From the NCBI RefSeq assembly GCF_031843945.1, contig NZ_JAVTJJ010000003.1, positions 248,001 to 312,000 of the forward strand: DNA of 64,000 bases. The letters are read 5' to 3'. Source of the stretch: Paracidovorax sp031843945. GTDB taxonomy: Bacteria > Pseudomonadota > Gammaproteobacteria > Burkholderiales > Burkholderiaceae_C. Below, piece after piece: positions 33,079 through 41,858 of the stretch. Made by a program: the position numbers and the translations under genes. The notes under the pieces are model-generated. The model saw only the letters and a program-made list of their open reading frames with translations. It made no database searches and was not told where the DNA came from. Within the stretch, counting starts at the first letter, position 1. The number at the start of each line of letters is the position of its first letter.

Positions 33079-33138
33079 CACTTATTAATAGCTGCTCGCG
33101 CTTATGCATCAAGCGCTAGAGGCCGATTTGGCACTTAA
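33079..33138 (-). repeat. Dispersed palindromic repeat, copy 6 (overlaps the 3' end of parA)
   Basis: Minus-strand copy. GGCCTCT leader, arms AGCGCTT/AAGCGC around GATGCAT, then GCTATTAATAAGTG. The last nine codons and the TGA of parA are inside it. It separates parA from the hydrolase gene. Confidence 0.85.
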
Positions 33139-33906
33139 ACCTTGCTGAACGCGCTGCACCATCTCGCGCGCGAATTCCAGAAAGGCCTGGCTGCCGCGCG
33201 CGTTCGGGTCGAACACCACGCCGGGCAGGCCGTAGCTGGGCGCTTCGGCCAGGCGCACGTTGCGCGGAATGACGGTGTTGAACACCTTGTCGCCGAAGTG
33301 GTCCTTGAGCTGCGCGCTGACCTGGGCCTGCAGCGTGATGCGCGGGTCGAACATCACGCGCAGAAGGCCGATGATCTGCAGGTCGCGGTTGAGGTTGGCG
33401 TGCACCTGCTTGATGGTGTTGACCAGGTCGGTCAGGCCTTCGAGCGCGAAGTATTCGCACTGCATGGGCACGATCACGCCGTGGGCGCTGCACAGGCCGT
33501 TGAGCGTCAGCATCGACAGGCTGGGCGGGCAGTCGATCAGGATGAAGTCGTAGTCGCCGGCGACTTCTGCCAGGGCGGTCTTCAGGCGGCGCTCGCGGTT
33601 GTCCAGTGCGACCAGTTCCACCTCGGCGCCGGCCAGTTCGCGGTTGGCGCCCAGCACGTCATAGCCGCATTGCTCGGCGGCCACGGCGGCCTCCTTGATG
33701 GAGGCCGATTCCAGCAGCACGTCGTACACCGTGAGTTCCAGCGCGCGCTTGTCCACACCCGAGCCCATGGTGGCGTTGCCCTGCGGGTCCAGGTCGACCA
33801 GCAACACGCGCTGGCCCACCTTGGCCAGGCCGGCGGCCAGGTTGACGGAGGTGGTCGTCTTGCCGACGCCGCCCTTCTGGTTGGCAATGCAAAAAATCTG
33901 GGCCAT
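33109..33906 (-). CDS. parA: Chromosome-partitioning ATPase ParA
   Basis: 265 residues. Deviant Walker A KGGVGKTT with the signature Lys near the start, DLDPQGNATMGSG, and the DYDFILIDCPPSLSMLTLNG switch region. ParA forms nucleoid-bound gradients that move ParB-parS complexes. The final residues (LSAKSASSA) and the stop come from the dispersed repeat rather than from a conserved C-terminus. Confidence 0.96.
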   Translation of the reverse strand: MAQIFCIANQKGGVGKTTTSVNLAAGLAKVGQRVLLVDLDPQGNATMGSGVDKRALELTVYDVLLESASIKEAAVAAEQCGYDVLGANRELAGAEVELVALDNRERRLKTALAEVAGDYDFILIDCPPSLSMLTLNGLCSAHGVIVPMQCEYFALEGLTDLVNTIKQVHANLNRDLQIIGLLRVMFDPRITLQAQVSAQLKDHFGDKVFNTVIPRNVRLAEAPSYGLPGVVFDPNARGSQAFLEFAREMVQRVQQGLSAKSASSA

Positions 33907-33948
33907 GGCTGCGGGTGCTTCTTTTTTGAACGGGGAACGCGAAGAGAA

Positions 33949-34563
33949 TTATTTGGACAGCGCCAGCTTGAGGCCGAACCCGATGAGGAACACGCCGGCT
34001 GTCTTTTCCAACATGCGCGCCACCTTGGGGTTGGCCCGCATACGCGCGGCCAGGTGGTGCGTGAGCAGCACGACGATCAAGCCGTAGGCCAACGTCAGCG
34101 CCGCGATGGTGGCCGCCATCACGCCGAAGGTCAGAAGGCCTTGGTGGCGCACCGGGTCGACGAACAGCGGAAAGAACGCCATGTAGAAGACGATGGCCTT
34201 GGGGTTCAGCAACGTGATGACCGCCGCCTGACGAAAGTATTGGCGCGGGTGAATGGTGATGGCAGGCGCGTCGCCCGGCTTGGCGGTCAGCAGCTTCCAG
34301 CCCAGCCAGGCGAGATACGCGGCGCCCAGCCACTGCACGGCATGGAAGGCTGTTGGGTAAGTGGACAGCAGCGCGGCGACCCCCGCCACTGCCAGCCACA
34401 TCAACACCTGGTCACCGGCGATCACGCCCAGGGTAGCAGCCACACCGCCATGCATGCCGCCTTTGCCGGTGGAGGTGATGAGCGCCAGATTGCCCGGGCC
34501 GGGGATGGCCAGAAACAGCACGATGGCGGCAACGAACGCGCCATAGTCAGCGACTCCAAACAT
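33949..34563 (-). CDS. LysE-family amino-acid exporter (RhtB type)
   Basis: 204 residues with six predicted transmembrane helices. LysE/RhtB features: ALFLAIPGPGNLALI-like start (here VLFLAIPGPGNLALITSTG), the GVAATLGVIAGD segment and LLNPKAIVFYMAFFPLFVDP. It probably exports an amino acid or homoserine lactone-like compound. It sits between parA and rsmG without an obvious link to partitioning. Confidence 0.9.
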   Translation of the reverse strand: MFGVADYGAFVAAIVLFLAIPGPGNLALITSTGKGGMHGGVAATLGVIAGDQVLMWLAVAGVAALLSTYPTAFHAVQWLGAAYLAWLGWKLLTAKPGDAPAITIHPRQYFRQAAVITLLNPKAIVFYMAFFPLFVDPVRHQGLLTFGVMAATIAALTLAYGLIVVLLTHHLAARMRANPKVARMLEKTAGVFLIGFGLKLALSK

Positions 34564-34660
34564 CAGACACCCCCTTGCGCGAAACGGATGCCGAGTTTAC
34601 GCGACCGATCTGCGTGTGACGGTTGCGCGGTGTAAGGCTGACGCAGCGACGGGTGGATTT

Positions 34661-35329
34661 TCACGCGGACGCGCGACGCATCCAGACGATGCAGCGCTCG
34701 GCGTCCAGCCCGGGAACGGTCAATGGTTCCACGTGAAACACAGACACGGTGGGCGGCAGCGTGGCGATTTCGTCGGCCGGATGCTTGCCCTTCATCGCAA
34801 GCCAGACGCCATCGGCCGCGAGCGCCGCGCCTGACCACGTGGTGAAGTCAGGCAACGAGGCAAAGGCACGGCAGCTGACCACATCGAACGGCTGCGCCAA
34901 GCTTTCTACCCGCGCATGCAGGCCGTGCAGGTTGGGAAGGCGCAGGGTAGCGGCCGTCTGCTGAATGAAGGCGGCCTTCTTGGCCACCGTGTCCACACAG
35001 CTCACATCCACTGCCGGGCAGCAGATGGCGAACACCACGCCCGGCAGACCGCCGCCGGAGCCGACATCGAGCAAACGCGCCCCGCCCTGCCCCGTGGGCC
35101 TTTGGGCCAGATGGCGCTGCAAGGGTGCTACGGCGGCCAGGCTGTCCAGCAGATGATGCGTCAGCATCTCCTGCGGGTCACGCACCGAGGTCAGGTTGTA
35201 GACCTTGTTCCACTTTTGCAGCAGCGCCAGGAATTCAAGCAGTTGCTGCTGCTGGTGCTCAGACAGTTCGAGCCCCAGGGTCTGTGCGCCCCGTTGCAGC
35301 GGCTCTTGAAGCGGGTGACCCTGGCTCAT
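34661..35329 (-). CDS. rsmG: 16S rRNA m7G527 methyltransferase RsmG (GidB)
   Basis: 222 residues. RsmG features: KWNKVYNLTSVRDPQEMLTH, HLLDSLAAV, LLDVGSGGGLPGVVFAI (SAM site) and the CRAFASL segment. It methylates G527 of 16S rRNA. The ATG overlaps the mnmG stop. Near its 3' end the codons for FHV form part of a parS site (34725-34740). Confidence 0.96.
   Translation of the reverse strand: MSQGHPLQEPLQRGAQTLGLELSEHQQQQLLEFLALLQKWNKVYNLTSVRDPQEMLTHHLLDSLAAVAPLQRHLAQRPTGQGGARLLDVGSGGGLPGVVFAICCPAVDVSCVDTVAKKAAFIQQTAATLRLPNLHGLHARVESLAQPFDVVSCRAFASLPDFTTWSGAALAADGVWLAMKGKHPADEIATLPPTVSVFHVEPLTVPGLDAERCIVWMRRASA
34725..34740. promoter_or_regulatory. parS site 1 (inside rsmG)
   Basis: GGTTCCACGTGAAACA, matching the ParB centromere consensus TGTTNCACGTGAAACA at 15 of 16 positions (first base differs). 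Confidence 0.85.
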
Positions 35330-37308
35330 GCCGCAGCTTCCGTTTCCGCAGCATGCACCGCAAAACCCTTGAAGCCGCTTTTCTTCAAATGCACCAGCAG
35401 CAAGGAGATGGCTGCGGGCGTCACGCCCGAGATGCGCGATGCCTGGCCCAACGTCTCTGGCCGATGCTTTTGCAGTTTCTGGCGCACTTCGATGGACAGT
35501 GCGGGCACCTGCAGATAGTCCAGCGCATCAGGCAATCGCAGGGCTTCGAAATGGGCAGAGCGCTGCACCTCGTCCTTCTGGCGGTCTATGTAGCCGGAGT
35601 ACTTGGCGGCAATTTCCACCTGTTCGACCACTGGAACGCTCAGATCACCCAGCGTTTCACGTGAAACATCGGTCGATTGGAATTTGCCGCCATCCAGGCT
35701 CATCAGGCTTTGGTAAGCCACATCGGGGCGGCGCAGCAGATCGAACAGGTTGTATTCGTGCTCGATGGCCTTGCCCAGTACGCGCTCTGATTCGCTTGCG
35801 GCCAGGTTGCGCGGGTTCACCCAGGTGCTCTTGAGGCGCTCTGTTTCACGTGAAACAGCATCACGCTTGCGGCTGAAGGCATCCCACCTTGCGTCGTCCA
35901 CCAGACCCATGCGGCGCCCTGCTTCGGTCAGGCGCAGGTCGGCGTTGTCTTCGCGCAGCTGCAGGCGGAACTCGGCCCTGCTGGTAAACATGCGGTAGGG
36001 CTCGGTCACGCCCTTGGTAATGAGGTCGTCCACCATCACGCCCAGATAGGCCTCGTCGCGGCCCGGCATCCAAGGCGCTTCTCCTCGGCATTGCAGGGCG
36101 GCGTTGATGCCGGCGAACAGGCCCTGCGCGGCGGCCTCTTCGTAGCCCGTGGTGCCATTGATCTGTCCGGCGAAGTACAAGCCTTGGATTTGCCGCGTCT
36201 CGAAGCTGCTCTTGAGCGATCGCGGGTCGAAGTAGTCGTATTCGATGGCGTAGCCCGGGCGCAGGATATGGGCGTTCTCCAGCCCTTTCATGCTGCGCAC
36301 CAGGTCGTACTGAACGTCGAACGGCAAGCTGGTGGAGATGCCGTTGGGGTAGAACTCGTGCGTGGTCAGCCCTTCGGGCTCCAGAAAGATCTGGTGGCTG
36401 TCCTTGTCGGCGAAGCGATTGATCTTGTCTTCCACACTAGGGCAATAGCGCGGACCCACGCCCTCGATCTTGCCGGTGAACATGGGGCTGCGGTCGAAGC
36501 CCGAGCGGATGATCTCGTGCGTGCGCTCGTTGGTGTGGGTGGTCCAGCAGGGCATCTGGCGCGGGTGCATGTCCGCGTGGCCCATGAAGCTGAAGACCGG
36601 CACGGTGCCTTCGTTCAGCCCGCCGGGCATGCCGTCGCCTGGTTGCTCTTCGCACTGAGAGAAGTCGATGCTGCGCCCGTCGATGCGCGGCGGCGTGCCT
36701 GTCTTCAGTCGTCCTTGCGGCAGCTGCAGCTCTTTCAATCGCGCTGACAGGCTCACGGCCGGCGGGTCGCCTGCGCGGCCGGCGGCATAGTTGTTCAGGC
36801 CCACGTGGATCTTGCCGTCCAGGAAGGTGCCGGCTGTCAACACCACGGCGCGCGCGCGAAAGGAAATGCCGACCTGCGTGACGGCGCCCACGACGCGGTC
36901 GCCAGAACCTGTGGATTCAACCATCAGATCGTCCACCGCCTGCTGGAACAGCCACAGATTGGGCTGATTTTCCAGCATGCGGCGGATGGCGGCCTTGTAC
37001 AGCACGCGGTCGGCCTGCGCCCGGGTGGCGCGCACGGCCGGCCCTTTGGAGCCATTGAGGATGCGAAACTGGATGCCTCCCTCGTCCGTAGCAAGGGCCA
37101 TCGCCCCACCCAGGGCATCTACTTCCTTGACCAAGTGGCCCTTGCCGATGCCGCCGATGCTGGGGTTGCAGCTCATCTGCCCCAGGGTTTCGATGTTGTG
37201 CGTGAGCAGCAGCGTTTTGCTGCCCATACGGGCGGCCGCCAGCGCAGCTTCAGTGCCGGCATGGCCGCCGCCGACGACGATGACATCAAATTCCTGTGGG
37301 TACAACAT
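35326..37308 (-). CDS. mnmG: tRNA uridine 5-carboxymethylaminomethyl modification enzyme MnmG (GidA)
   Basis: 660 residues, the usual MnmG length. FAD-binding motif VVGGGHAGTEAALAAARMG near the start, then TCNPSIGGIGKGHLV-type segment (here SCNPSIGGIGKGHLVKEVD), LTAGTFLDG, and GQINGTTGYEEAAAQGL. With MnmE it modifies wobble U34 of several tRNAs. Two parS sites lie inside its 3' half, where both encode a V-S-R-E-T peptide. Confidence 0.97.
   Translation of the reverse strand: MLYPQEFDVIVVGGGHAGTEAALAAARMGSKTLLLTHNIETLGQMSCNPSIGGIGKGHLVKEVDALGGAMALATDEGGIQFRILNGSKGPAVRATRAQADRVLYKAAIRRMLENQPNLWLFQQAVDDLMVESTGSGDRVVGAVTQVGISFRARAVVLTAGTFLDGKIHVGLNNYAAGRAGDPPAVSLSARLKELQLPQGRLKTGTPPRIDGRSIDFSQCEEQPGDGMPGGLNEGTVPVFSFMGHADMHPRQMPCWTTHTNERTHEIIRSGFDRSPMFTGKIEGVGPRYCPSVEDKINRFADKDSHQIFLEPEGLTTHEFYPNGISTSLPFDVQYDLVRSMKGLENAHILRPGYAIEYDYFDPRSLKSSFETRQIQGLYFAGQINGTTGYEEAAAQGLFAGINAALQCRGEAPWMPGRDEAYLGVMVDDLITKGVTEPYRMFTSRAEFRLQLREDNADLRLTEAGRRMGLVDDARWDAFSRKRDAVSRETERLKSTWVNPRNLAASESERVLGKAIEHEYNLFDLLRRPDVAYQSLMSLDGGKFQSTDVSRETLGDLSVPVVEQVEIAAKYSGYIDRQKDEVQRSAHFEALRLPDALDYLQVPALSIEVRQKLQKHRPETLGQASRISGVTPAAISLLLVHLKKSGFKGFAVHAAETEAAA
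35653..35668. promoter_or_regulatory. parS site 2 (inside mnmG)
   Basis: CGTTTCACGTGAAACA, 15 of 16 matches to the consensus. Confidence 0.87.
35842..35857. promoter_or_regulatory. parS site 3 (inside mnmG)
   Basis: TGTTTCACGTGAAACA, a perfect 16-bp palindrome and a perfect match to the consensus. Confidence 0.93.
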
Positions 37309-37413
37309 GGTGCTTCACTCCGGGCCGGCAGCTTGCGGCCCTCTTCAATCCAAGGGGTAACCGGGGATTTTCCCACGTTGCCTTATTTCTGTCCGCACCA
37401 GGGCTGCAGCCGC

Positions 37414-37429
37414 TGTTTCACGTGAAACA
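37414..37429. promoter_or_regulatory. parS site 4 (intergenic, upstream of mnmG)
   Basis: TGTTTCACGTGAAACA, perfect match. It lies in the 180-base divergent gap between mnmG and the FMN reductase gene, about 100 bases from the mnmG start. Confidence 0.93.
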
Positions 37430-37488
37430 AAAGCGGTGCTGCGATTGCAGGATTCCTGTCGGCACTGCGTGCTTCAATGCCGAGCATC

Positions 37489-38085
37489 ATGCAAAAACTA
37501 CTCGTCTTCGCGGGCAGCACCCGCTCTCAGTCCTTCAACCGCCGGCTGGCGCATGCCGCCGCCGATCTGGCATGCGACCTGGGTGCGCAAGCTACCGTAC
37601 TGGAGCTGTCGGACTACGACATCCCAATGTACAACGCCGACCTGGAAGCCCAAGGTACACCGCCCGACGTGGTGCGGCTCAAGGAGGCCCTGCACGCGCA
37701 TGCCGGCTGGGTCATCTGCTCGCCGGAATACAACGGCAGCTACACCGCGTTGCTGAAGAACACGCTCGACTGGGCATCCAGCCCCGTGGCTGGTCATGCC
37801 AAGTGGAGCGATGGCACCCTGCCCTTCCGTGGCAAGGTCGTGGGCATGCTGAGTGCTTCCAACGGCGGCCTGGGTGGTTTGCGGTCTCAAGGCCATCTGG
37901 CGCCTCTGCTGCTGAATCTGGAATGCTGGGTGGCACCTCAGACGTTCGCGCTGTCCCAGGCAGCCACGGCGTTCGATGAGGCCGGTGCTTTGGTGCACGA
38001 ATCTCACAGAATCCGGGTGACTGCCGTGTTGAAGCAGTTGATCTGGGCGGCCCAGCGGTTGCAGGTGGTTGCAAATGAGGCATAA
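37489..38085 (+). CDS. NADPH-dependent FMN reductase family oxidoreductase
   Basis: 198 residues of flavodoxin-like fold. FMN-binding loop GSTRSQSFNRRLA at the start and the SPEYNGSYTALLKNTLDW motif. Such enzymes reduce quinones, azo dyes or chromate in vitro. ATG 37489 is preferred; an in-frame ATG at 37477 would add four residues. Confidence 0.9.
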   Translation: MQKLLVFAGSTRSQSFNRRLAHAAADLACDLGAQATVLELSDYDIPMYNADLEAQGTPPDVVRLKEALHAHAGWVICSPEYNGSYTALLKNTLDWASSPVAGHAKWSDGTLPFRGKVVGMLSASNGGLGGLRSQGHLAPLLLNLECWVAPQTFALSQAATAFDEAGALVHESHRIRVTAVLKQLIWAAQRLQVVANEA

Positions 38086-38286
38086 CCGTGCAATGAGGCG
38101 GTAGCGCCCGCACAGCGGTGCTTTGGTGCTATCAAAACAGAGATCGATGGCCGGTGTTAACGCTACCTGTGCAAATCCCGGCATCAGCGGGAAGATTGTG
38201 TCGCACGGGGCGGGGTGATTGCTGCGAACATGGGGACTCCTCTTTCGCACCTAACTCGCTGCACTTTGCCCATTACCGTCCCCTTC

Positions 38287-38706
38287 ATGCCCCATCCTGT
38301 GCTCTCGCAGTTTCTCTACACCAGCCTTCTTTGCGCCGATGTGCCCGCGACGTGCGTTGCCGATATCGTGCGCCATGCTCGCCAGGCGAATGCGGTGCTG
38401 GGAATGACGGGCATTTTGGTGTTTGATGGCCAGGCGTTCTGCCAATATGTGGAAGGGCCAAAGGAATCGACCGATGCCCTGCTGCAGCGGTTACAGCGCG
38501 ATTCGCGCCACACCCGCTTCACCTTGCAGCACCAAGGCAGCTCGGTGAGCGTGCGGCGCTTTGGCCAATGGTCGATGGGATACGCACTGGCGGCCGATCT
38601 GGAGCCGCTGGAGCGCCTGCACCCACTGCGGGGGCCGGCAGCGGTCGATGCGCTGCAGTCGATGATTCCCGATCTCGATCTGGGCCCTGTCCAATTCGCA
38701 GGCTGA
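38287..38706 (+). CDS. Short BLUF-domain blue-light photoreceptor
   Basis: 139 residues, a stand-alone BLUF domain. Residues of the photocycle are present: Tyr11 (FLYTSLL), Asn35 (ARQANAVLGMTG), Gln53 (FCQYVEG) and the semi-conserved Trp95/Met97 (FGQWSMGYA). No effector domain is attached, so output must go through a protein partner. No EAL/GGDEF or regulator gene is next to it. The downstream ATG at 38287 is chosen because the fold starts there; longer readings add an unrelated N-terminus. Confidence 0.9.
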   Translation: MPHPVLSQFLYTSLLCADVPATCVADIVRHARQANAVLGMTGILVFDGQAFCQYVEGPKESTDALLQRLQRDSRHTRFTLQHQGSSVSVRRFGQWSMGYALAADLEPLERLHPLRGPAAVDALQSMIPDLDLGPVQFAG

Positions 38707-38861
38707 TCCCCTTGTGAGGGTGGGGTAGCCGCTGTCTGTCGCCACGCCAGGGCGCCGTCCTTCGCCCTTGGCCTGCACCAAGACGCGCTTCGCGCTAGCA
38801 TGTTGGGCGTTGCCTTTCTTCCTTTCACAGACCGCTTTACCGGCCCTTTCGGGCTCGACAC

Positions 38862-39470
38862 ATGAAACTCTATTACAGCCCCGGCGCCTGCTCGCTTTCC
38901 GCCCATATCGCCCTGCATGAAGCCGGCCTGGCCTGCACGCCCGTGCTCGCTTCGACCAAAAGCCACAAGCTGCAGGACGGCACCGATTACTACGAAATCA
39001 ACCCCCTGGGCTACGTGCCCCTGCTGGAGCTGGACGACGGCACCCGCCTGCGCGAAGGCCCGGCCATCGTGCAATACATCGCGGACCAAGCCCCGCACAA
39101 GAATCTGGCGCCGGCCAACGGCACGCTGGCGCGCTACCGCCTGCAGGAATGGCTGAACTTCATCGGCACCGAACTGCACAAGGGTTTCGGCCCCTTGTTC
39201 AACCCGGCCACGCCAGAAGAGTTCAAGACGGCCAGCCGCGAGAAGCTGTTGTCGCGCCTGAAGTGGGTCGACGGCCAACTGGAGGGCCGTGACTGGTTGA
39301 TGGGCGAGCATTTCTCCGTCGCCGACGGCTATCTGTTCACGGTGGCTGGCTGGGGCAAGCACACCGGCGTGGACATCACCAGCTTCGCCAACCTGTCGGC
39401 CTATGTGGCCCGCGTGGGTGCCCGTCCAGGTGTGCAGGCGGCGCTCAAGGCCGAAGGCCTGCTGAAGTAA
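38862..39470 (+). CDS. Beta-class glutathione S-transferase
   Basis: 202 residues. Thioredoxin-like N-terminal domain beginning MKLYYSPGACSLSAHIAL with the beta-class Cys10, the cis-Pro in GYVPLLELDDG, and an alpha-helical C-terminal domain (MGEHFSVADGYLFTVAGW). It conjugates or reduces electrophiles with glutathione. It is convergent with the tau pseudogenes, the stops being adjacent. Confidence 0.93.
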   Translation: MKLYYSPGACSLSAHIALHEAGLACTPVLASTKSHKLQDGTDYYEINPLGYVPLLELDDGTRLREGPAIVQYIADQAPHKNLAPANGTLARYRLQEWLNFIGTELHKGFGPLFNPATPEEFKTASREKLLSRLKWVDGQLEGRDWLMGEHFSVADGYLFTVAGWGKHTGVDITSFANLSAYVARVGARPGVQAALKAEGLLK

Positions 39471-40341
39471 TCAGTTGAGGAAGAACAGGGGCGCGGGGGT
39501 ATCCATCACACCCCGCCCCTTCCAGGGCACGGCGCGGGCTTCTACCCAGCGCATGCCCAGATCGAATGTCCAGGCCACCAAGCCGATGACCAGAATGCTG
39601 GCCACCACCAGGTCGGTGCGCAGGAAGTTGGAGGCATTGAGCACCATCTGCCCAATGCCGACCGTCGCTGCCACCATTTCGGCGGCCACCAGCGTGGTCC
39701 AGCCAAAGCCGATGGCGATGCGCAAGCCCACCAAAATTTCCGGCAACGCGGCCGGCACGATTACGTGCTGCACCAGTTGCCAGCGGCTTGCGCCCAGCGA
39801 CAGCACAGCGTTGATCTGTTCCACGCTCCCGCTGCGCACGCCGGCCCTTGCCGCCAGGGCGATGGGCGCGAAGCGGGCCAGGTAGATCAGCAGGATCTTG
39901 GCGGTCTCGTCAATGCCGAACCAGATCACCATCAGTGGCAGATAGGCCAGCGGCGGCAGCGGCCGGCAGAACTCGATCGGCGGGTCGAACACGCCACGTG
40001 CCACCCGGCTCACGCCCATCGCGATGCCGACCGGCATGGCGCTCCACTGCAGGTGGCGCCACAGCGGCTGTCCACCTTGAATGCGGCCATCCCAGGCGTC
40101 GCGCAGCGCCCCAGCACCGCACCGGGTACGGCAAAAACAAAGGCTTGACCCACTGCAACTGGGTGGCCAGCCACCACAGCAGCACCAGCGCGGCGATGCA
40201 GCCGGCGCTCAACGCCCGGCTGGGCCCCTGGCCGGGCTGCCGGAAGGCCGCGACGGTGCGCAAGGGGGGCGTTGGCTCCGTGGGGCGCGATGGTGCAGGC
40301 GTATACACCCCGGCCCCGATCATCAGAGCGCCTTCAGACAT
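39471..40341 (-). pseudogene. tauC: Decayed taurine ABC transporter permease (tauC)
   Basis: The N-terminal part (40341 to about 40120, ending in QLQWVKPLFLPYP) and the C-terminal part (about 40115 to 39471, WRHL then PVGIAMGVSRVARG onward) match TauC but are in different frames. Two single-base losses near 40127 and 40113 would restore the reading. In addition, about 14 residues normally between the HL and PVGIAMG segments are missing. The C-terminal half still shows the LGASRWQLV EAA-type loop. It cannot make a normal permease. Confidence 0.83.
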
Positions 40342-40353
40342 GGGCTGGCTCCG

Positions 40354-41177
40354 TCACTTCGCGCTCCCCACTGGCTGTAACGGCGCCACCTCGTCCAGCA
40401 CCCGCTCACCCCACGCGCTGAAATCGGCGCGCGACTTCACCGCCCGCGCCGGCTGCCCGCCCCAGAAGTCGTGGTTGAACGCCAGCGCATGCTGCCAGGC
40501 AATGCGCCCGGGGCGCGGCGTCATCACCACCAGGCGCGACGCGAGAAACAGCGCCTCTTCCACGTCGTGGGGGATGAAGAAAATCGTCTTGCCTGTGCCC
40601 TGCCACAGCCGCAGCACCAGCTCTTGCAATGACTCACGCGAGATGGCGTCCAGCGCGCTGAAGGGCTCGACCATCAGCAACACCTGCGGGTCACTGTCCA
40701 GCGCCCGTGCGATGCCCACGCACTGCGGCATGCCGTCCGACAGCTGCCGCACGGGCGACTGTACAAAGCTGTCCAGCTCCACCTGCGCCAGCTGCTCGAC
40801 CGCGAACCGCTGCGGTGTTTCACGTGAAACGCCGCGCAGTCGCAGCCCCAGAGCCACGTTGCCGATCACGTTCAGCCAGGGCATGAGCGCGTGCTGTTGG
40901 AACACTACGCCGCACTGGGCCCCGGCCCGGTCACTGGCTGGCCGTCGGGCGCGATGTTGCCGGCCGATGCGTCGGTGAAGCCGGCCATGCAGTTGAGCAG
41001 CGTCGTCTTGCCGCAGCCCGAGGCGCCCAGCGCCACCACCAGTTCGCCGCTGGCAATGTCCAGATCCACGTCCTGCAGCGCCGGCTCTGTGCCACCGGCG
41101 TACTGCACGCTCAGGCCACGAATGGCGATGGCGCCGGCACTTCCATGTGCACCGGCGGCTCCTCGATCAGCGGGCAC
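40354..41177 (-). pseudogene. tauB: Decayed taurine ABC transporter ATPase (tauB)
   Basis: Walker A is present (GASGCGKTTLLNCMAGF), but a frameshift near 40905 ends that frame in GPGPSAA; the rest continues in another frame from GVVFQQHALMPWLNV. In the second part the ABC signature is LSDGM instead of LSGGM, and the Walker B aspartate is replaced by Val (LLMVEPF). Frame loss plus loss of catalytic residues shows real decay, not a sequencing slip. A parS site at 40816-40831 lies within it. Confidence 0.85.
40816..40831. promoter_or_regulatory. parS site 5 (inside the tauB pseudogene)
   Basis: TGTTTCACGTGAAACG, 15 of 16 matches (last base differs). It is intact although the gene around it is broken. 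Confidence 0.85.
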
Positions 41178-41195
41178 GCTGCACCCAGGTGGGGT

Positions 41196-41510
41196 TCACG
41201 CCGACAGCGCAGCCGCAAAGGGCGACGAGCCGGCCTCGCCGATGTGGATGGCTCCGGATGCCGGCGCTCGCGCGATCTCAGCCCCGCTGCCCAGTTCACG
41301 GTAGCTCACCTGGTAGCCGGTGCGGCGCTCCACCTCCTTCGTTTCCTGCGCGTAGCGCCAGGGCACCACTATGTCCTGATAGCCGATGACGACTTTCTTC
41401 TTGGCCTGGGCCAGCGCGGGGCCGCCCGACAACAGGGCGCCGGCCAGCAGCAGTGCCGCCTGCAAGGTGGTGCGGCGGCGAGCGGTGGAATGCAGTGGTG
41501 CGGATGGCAT
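41196..41510 (-). pseudogene. tauA: Truncated taurine-binding protein (tauA), N-terminal fragment
   Basis: 104 residues of an expected 320-340. A signal peptide (ALLLAGALLSGGPALAQA) is followed by the start of a TauA-like binding protein (VIGYQDIVVPWRYAQE, GSGAEIARAPASGAIHIGE, AGSSPFAAALSA), then a stop. The rest of the gene is missing; tauB begins within about 60 bases. With tauB and tauC it forms a wholly inactive operon. Confidence 0.83.
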
Positions 41511-41858
41511 GAGCGGACTCCCTCTGATGGCTTGAATAGCTGGTTTTGGGTGTCTCGGCGAGTGCCCCGACGGGTAGCCGACGGAGCGATGCCGGAAATT
41601 CGAGAAATGTGCAGCCCGTTCGCCCAAGCGCCGCTTGCAAGCATGCTTACGCGCGCAGCAGATAAGCAAAATAGCCGTCCAGCGCTTATCCCGTGGGCGC
41701 AGGATGCTGCAAATTTCCTAGCACGCATCGCATAACCTGTGGCGGCGCCGTCCCACTGCAGACATTGCGCATTGGGGTTAACGTGAGTGCCTCGACAGCG
41801 ATGGCGCGCGCGCCACGCTGCAACCCTCAACCCCTCCATCACCACAGGAAGAAGTTCG
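41511..41858. other. Intergenic stretch with a possible degenerate repeat
   Basis: 348 bases between the tauA remnant and the old yellow enzyme gene. Around 41671-41720 a sequence (GCAAAATAGCC, CAGCGCTTATCC) weakly resembles the dispersed repeat. No other feature is seen; the former tau promoter should have been here. Confidence 0.4.

Noticed and set aside
39471..40341. Explaining the tauC frame breaks as sequencing errors
   Set aside because: tauB also has substitutions at catalytic positions, tauA lacks two thirds of its length, and tauC has an internal deletion, so the decay is real.
41671..41720. Eleventh copy of the dispersed repeat
   Set aside because: Only the GCAAAAT and AGCGCTTATCC parts match; the second arm and second hairpin are not convincing.
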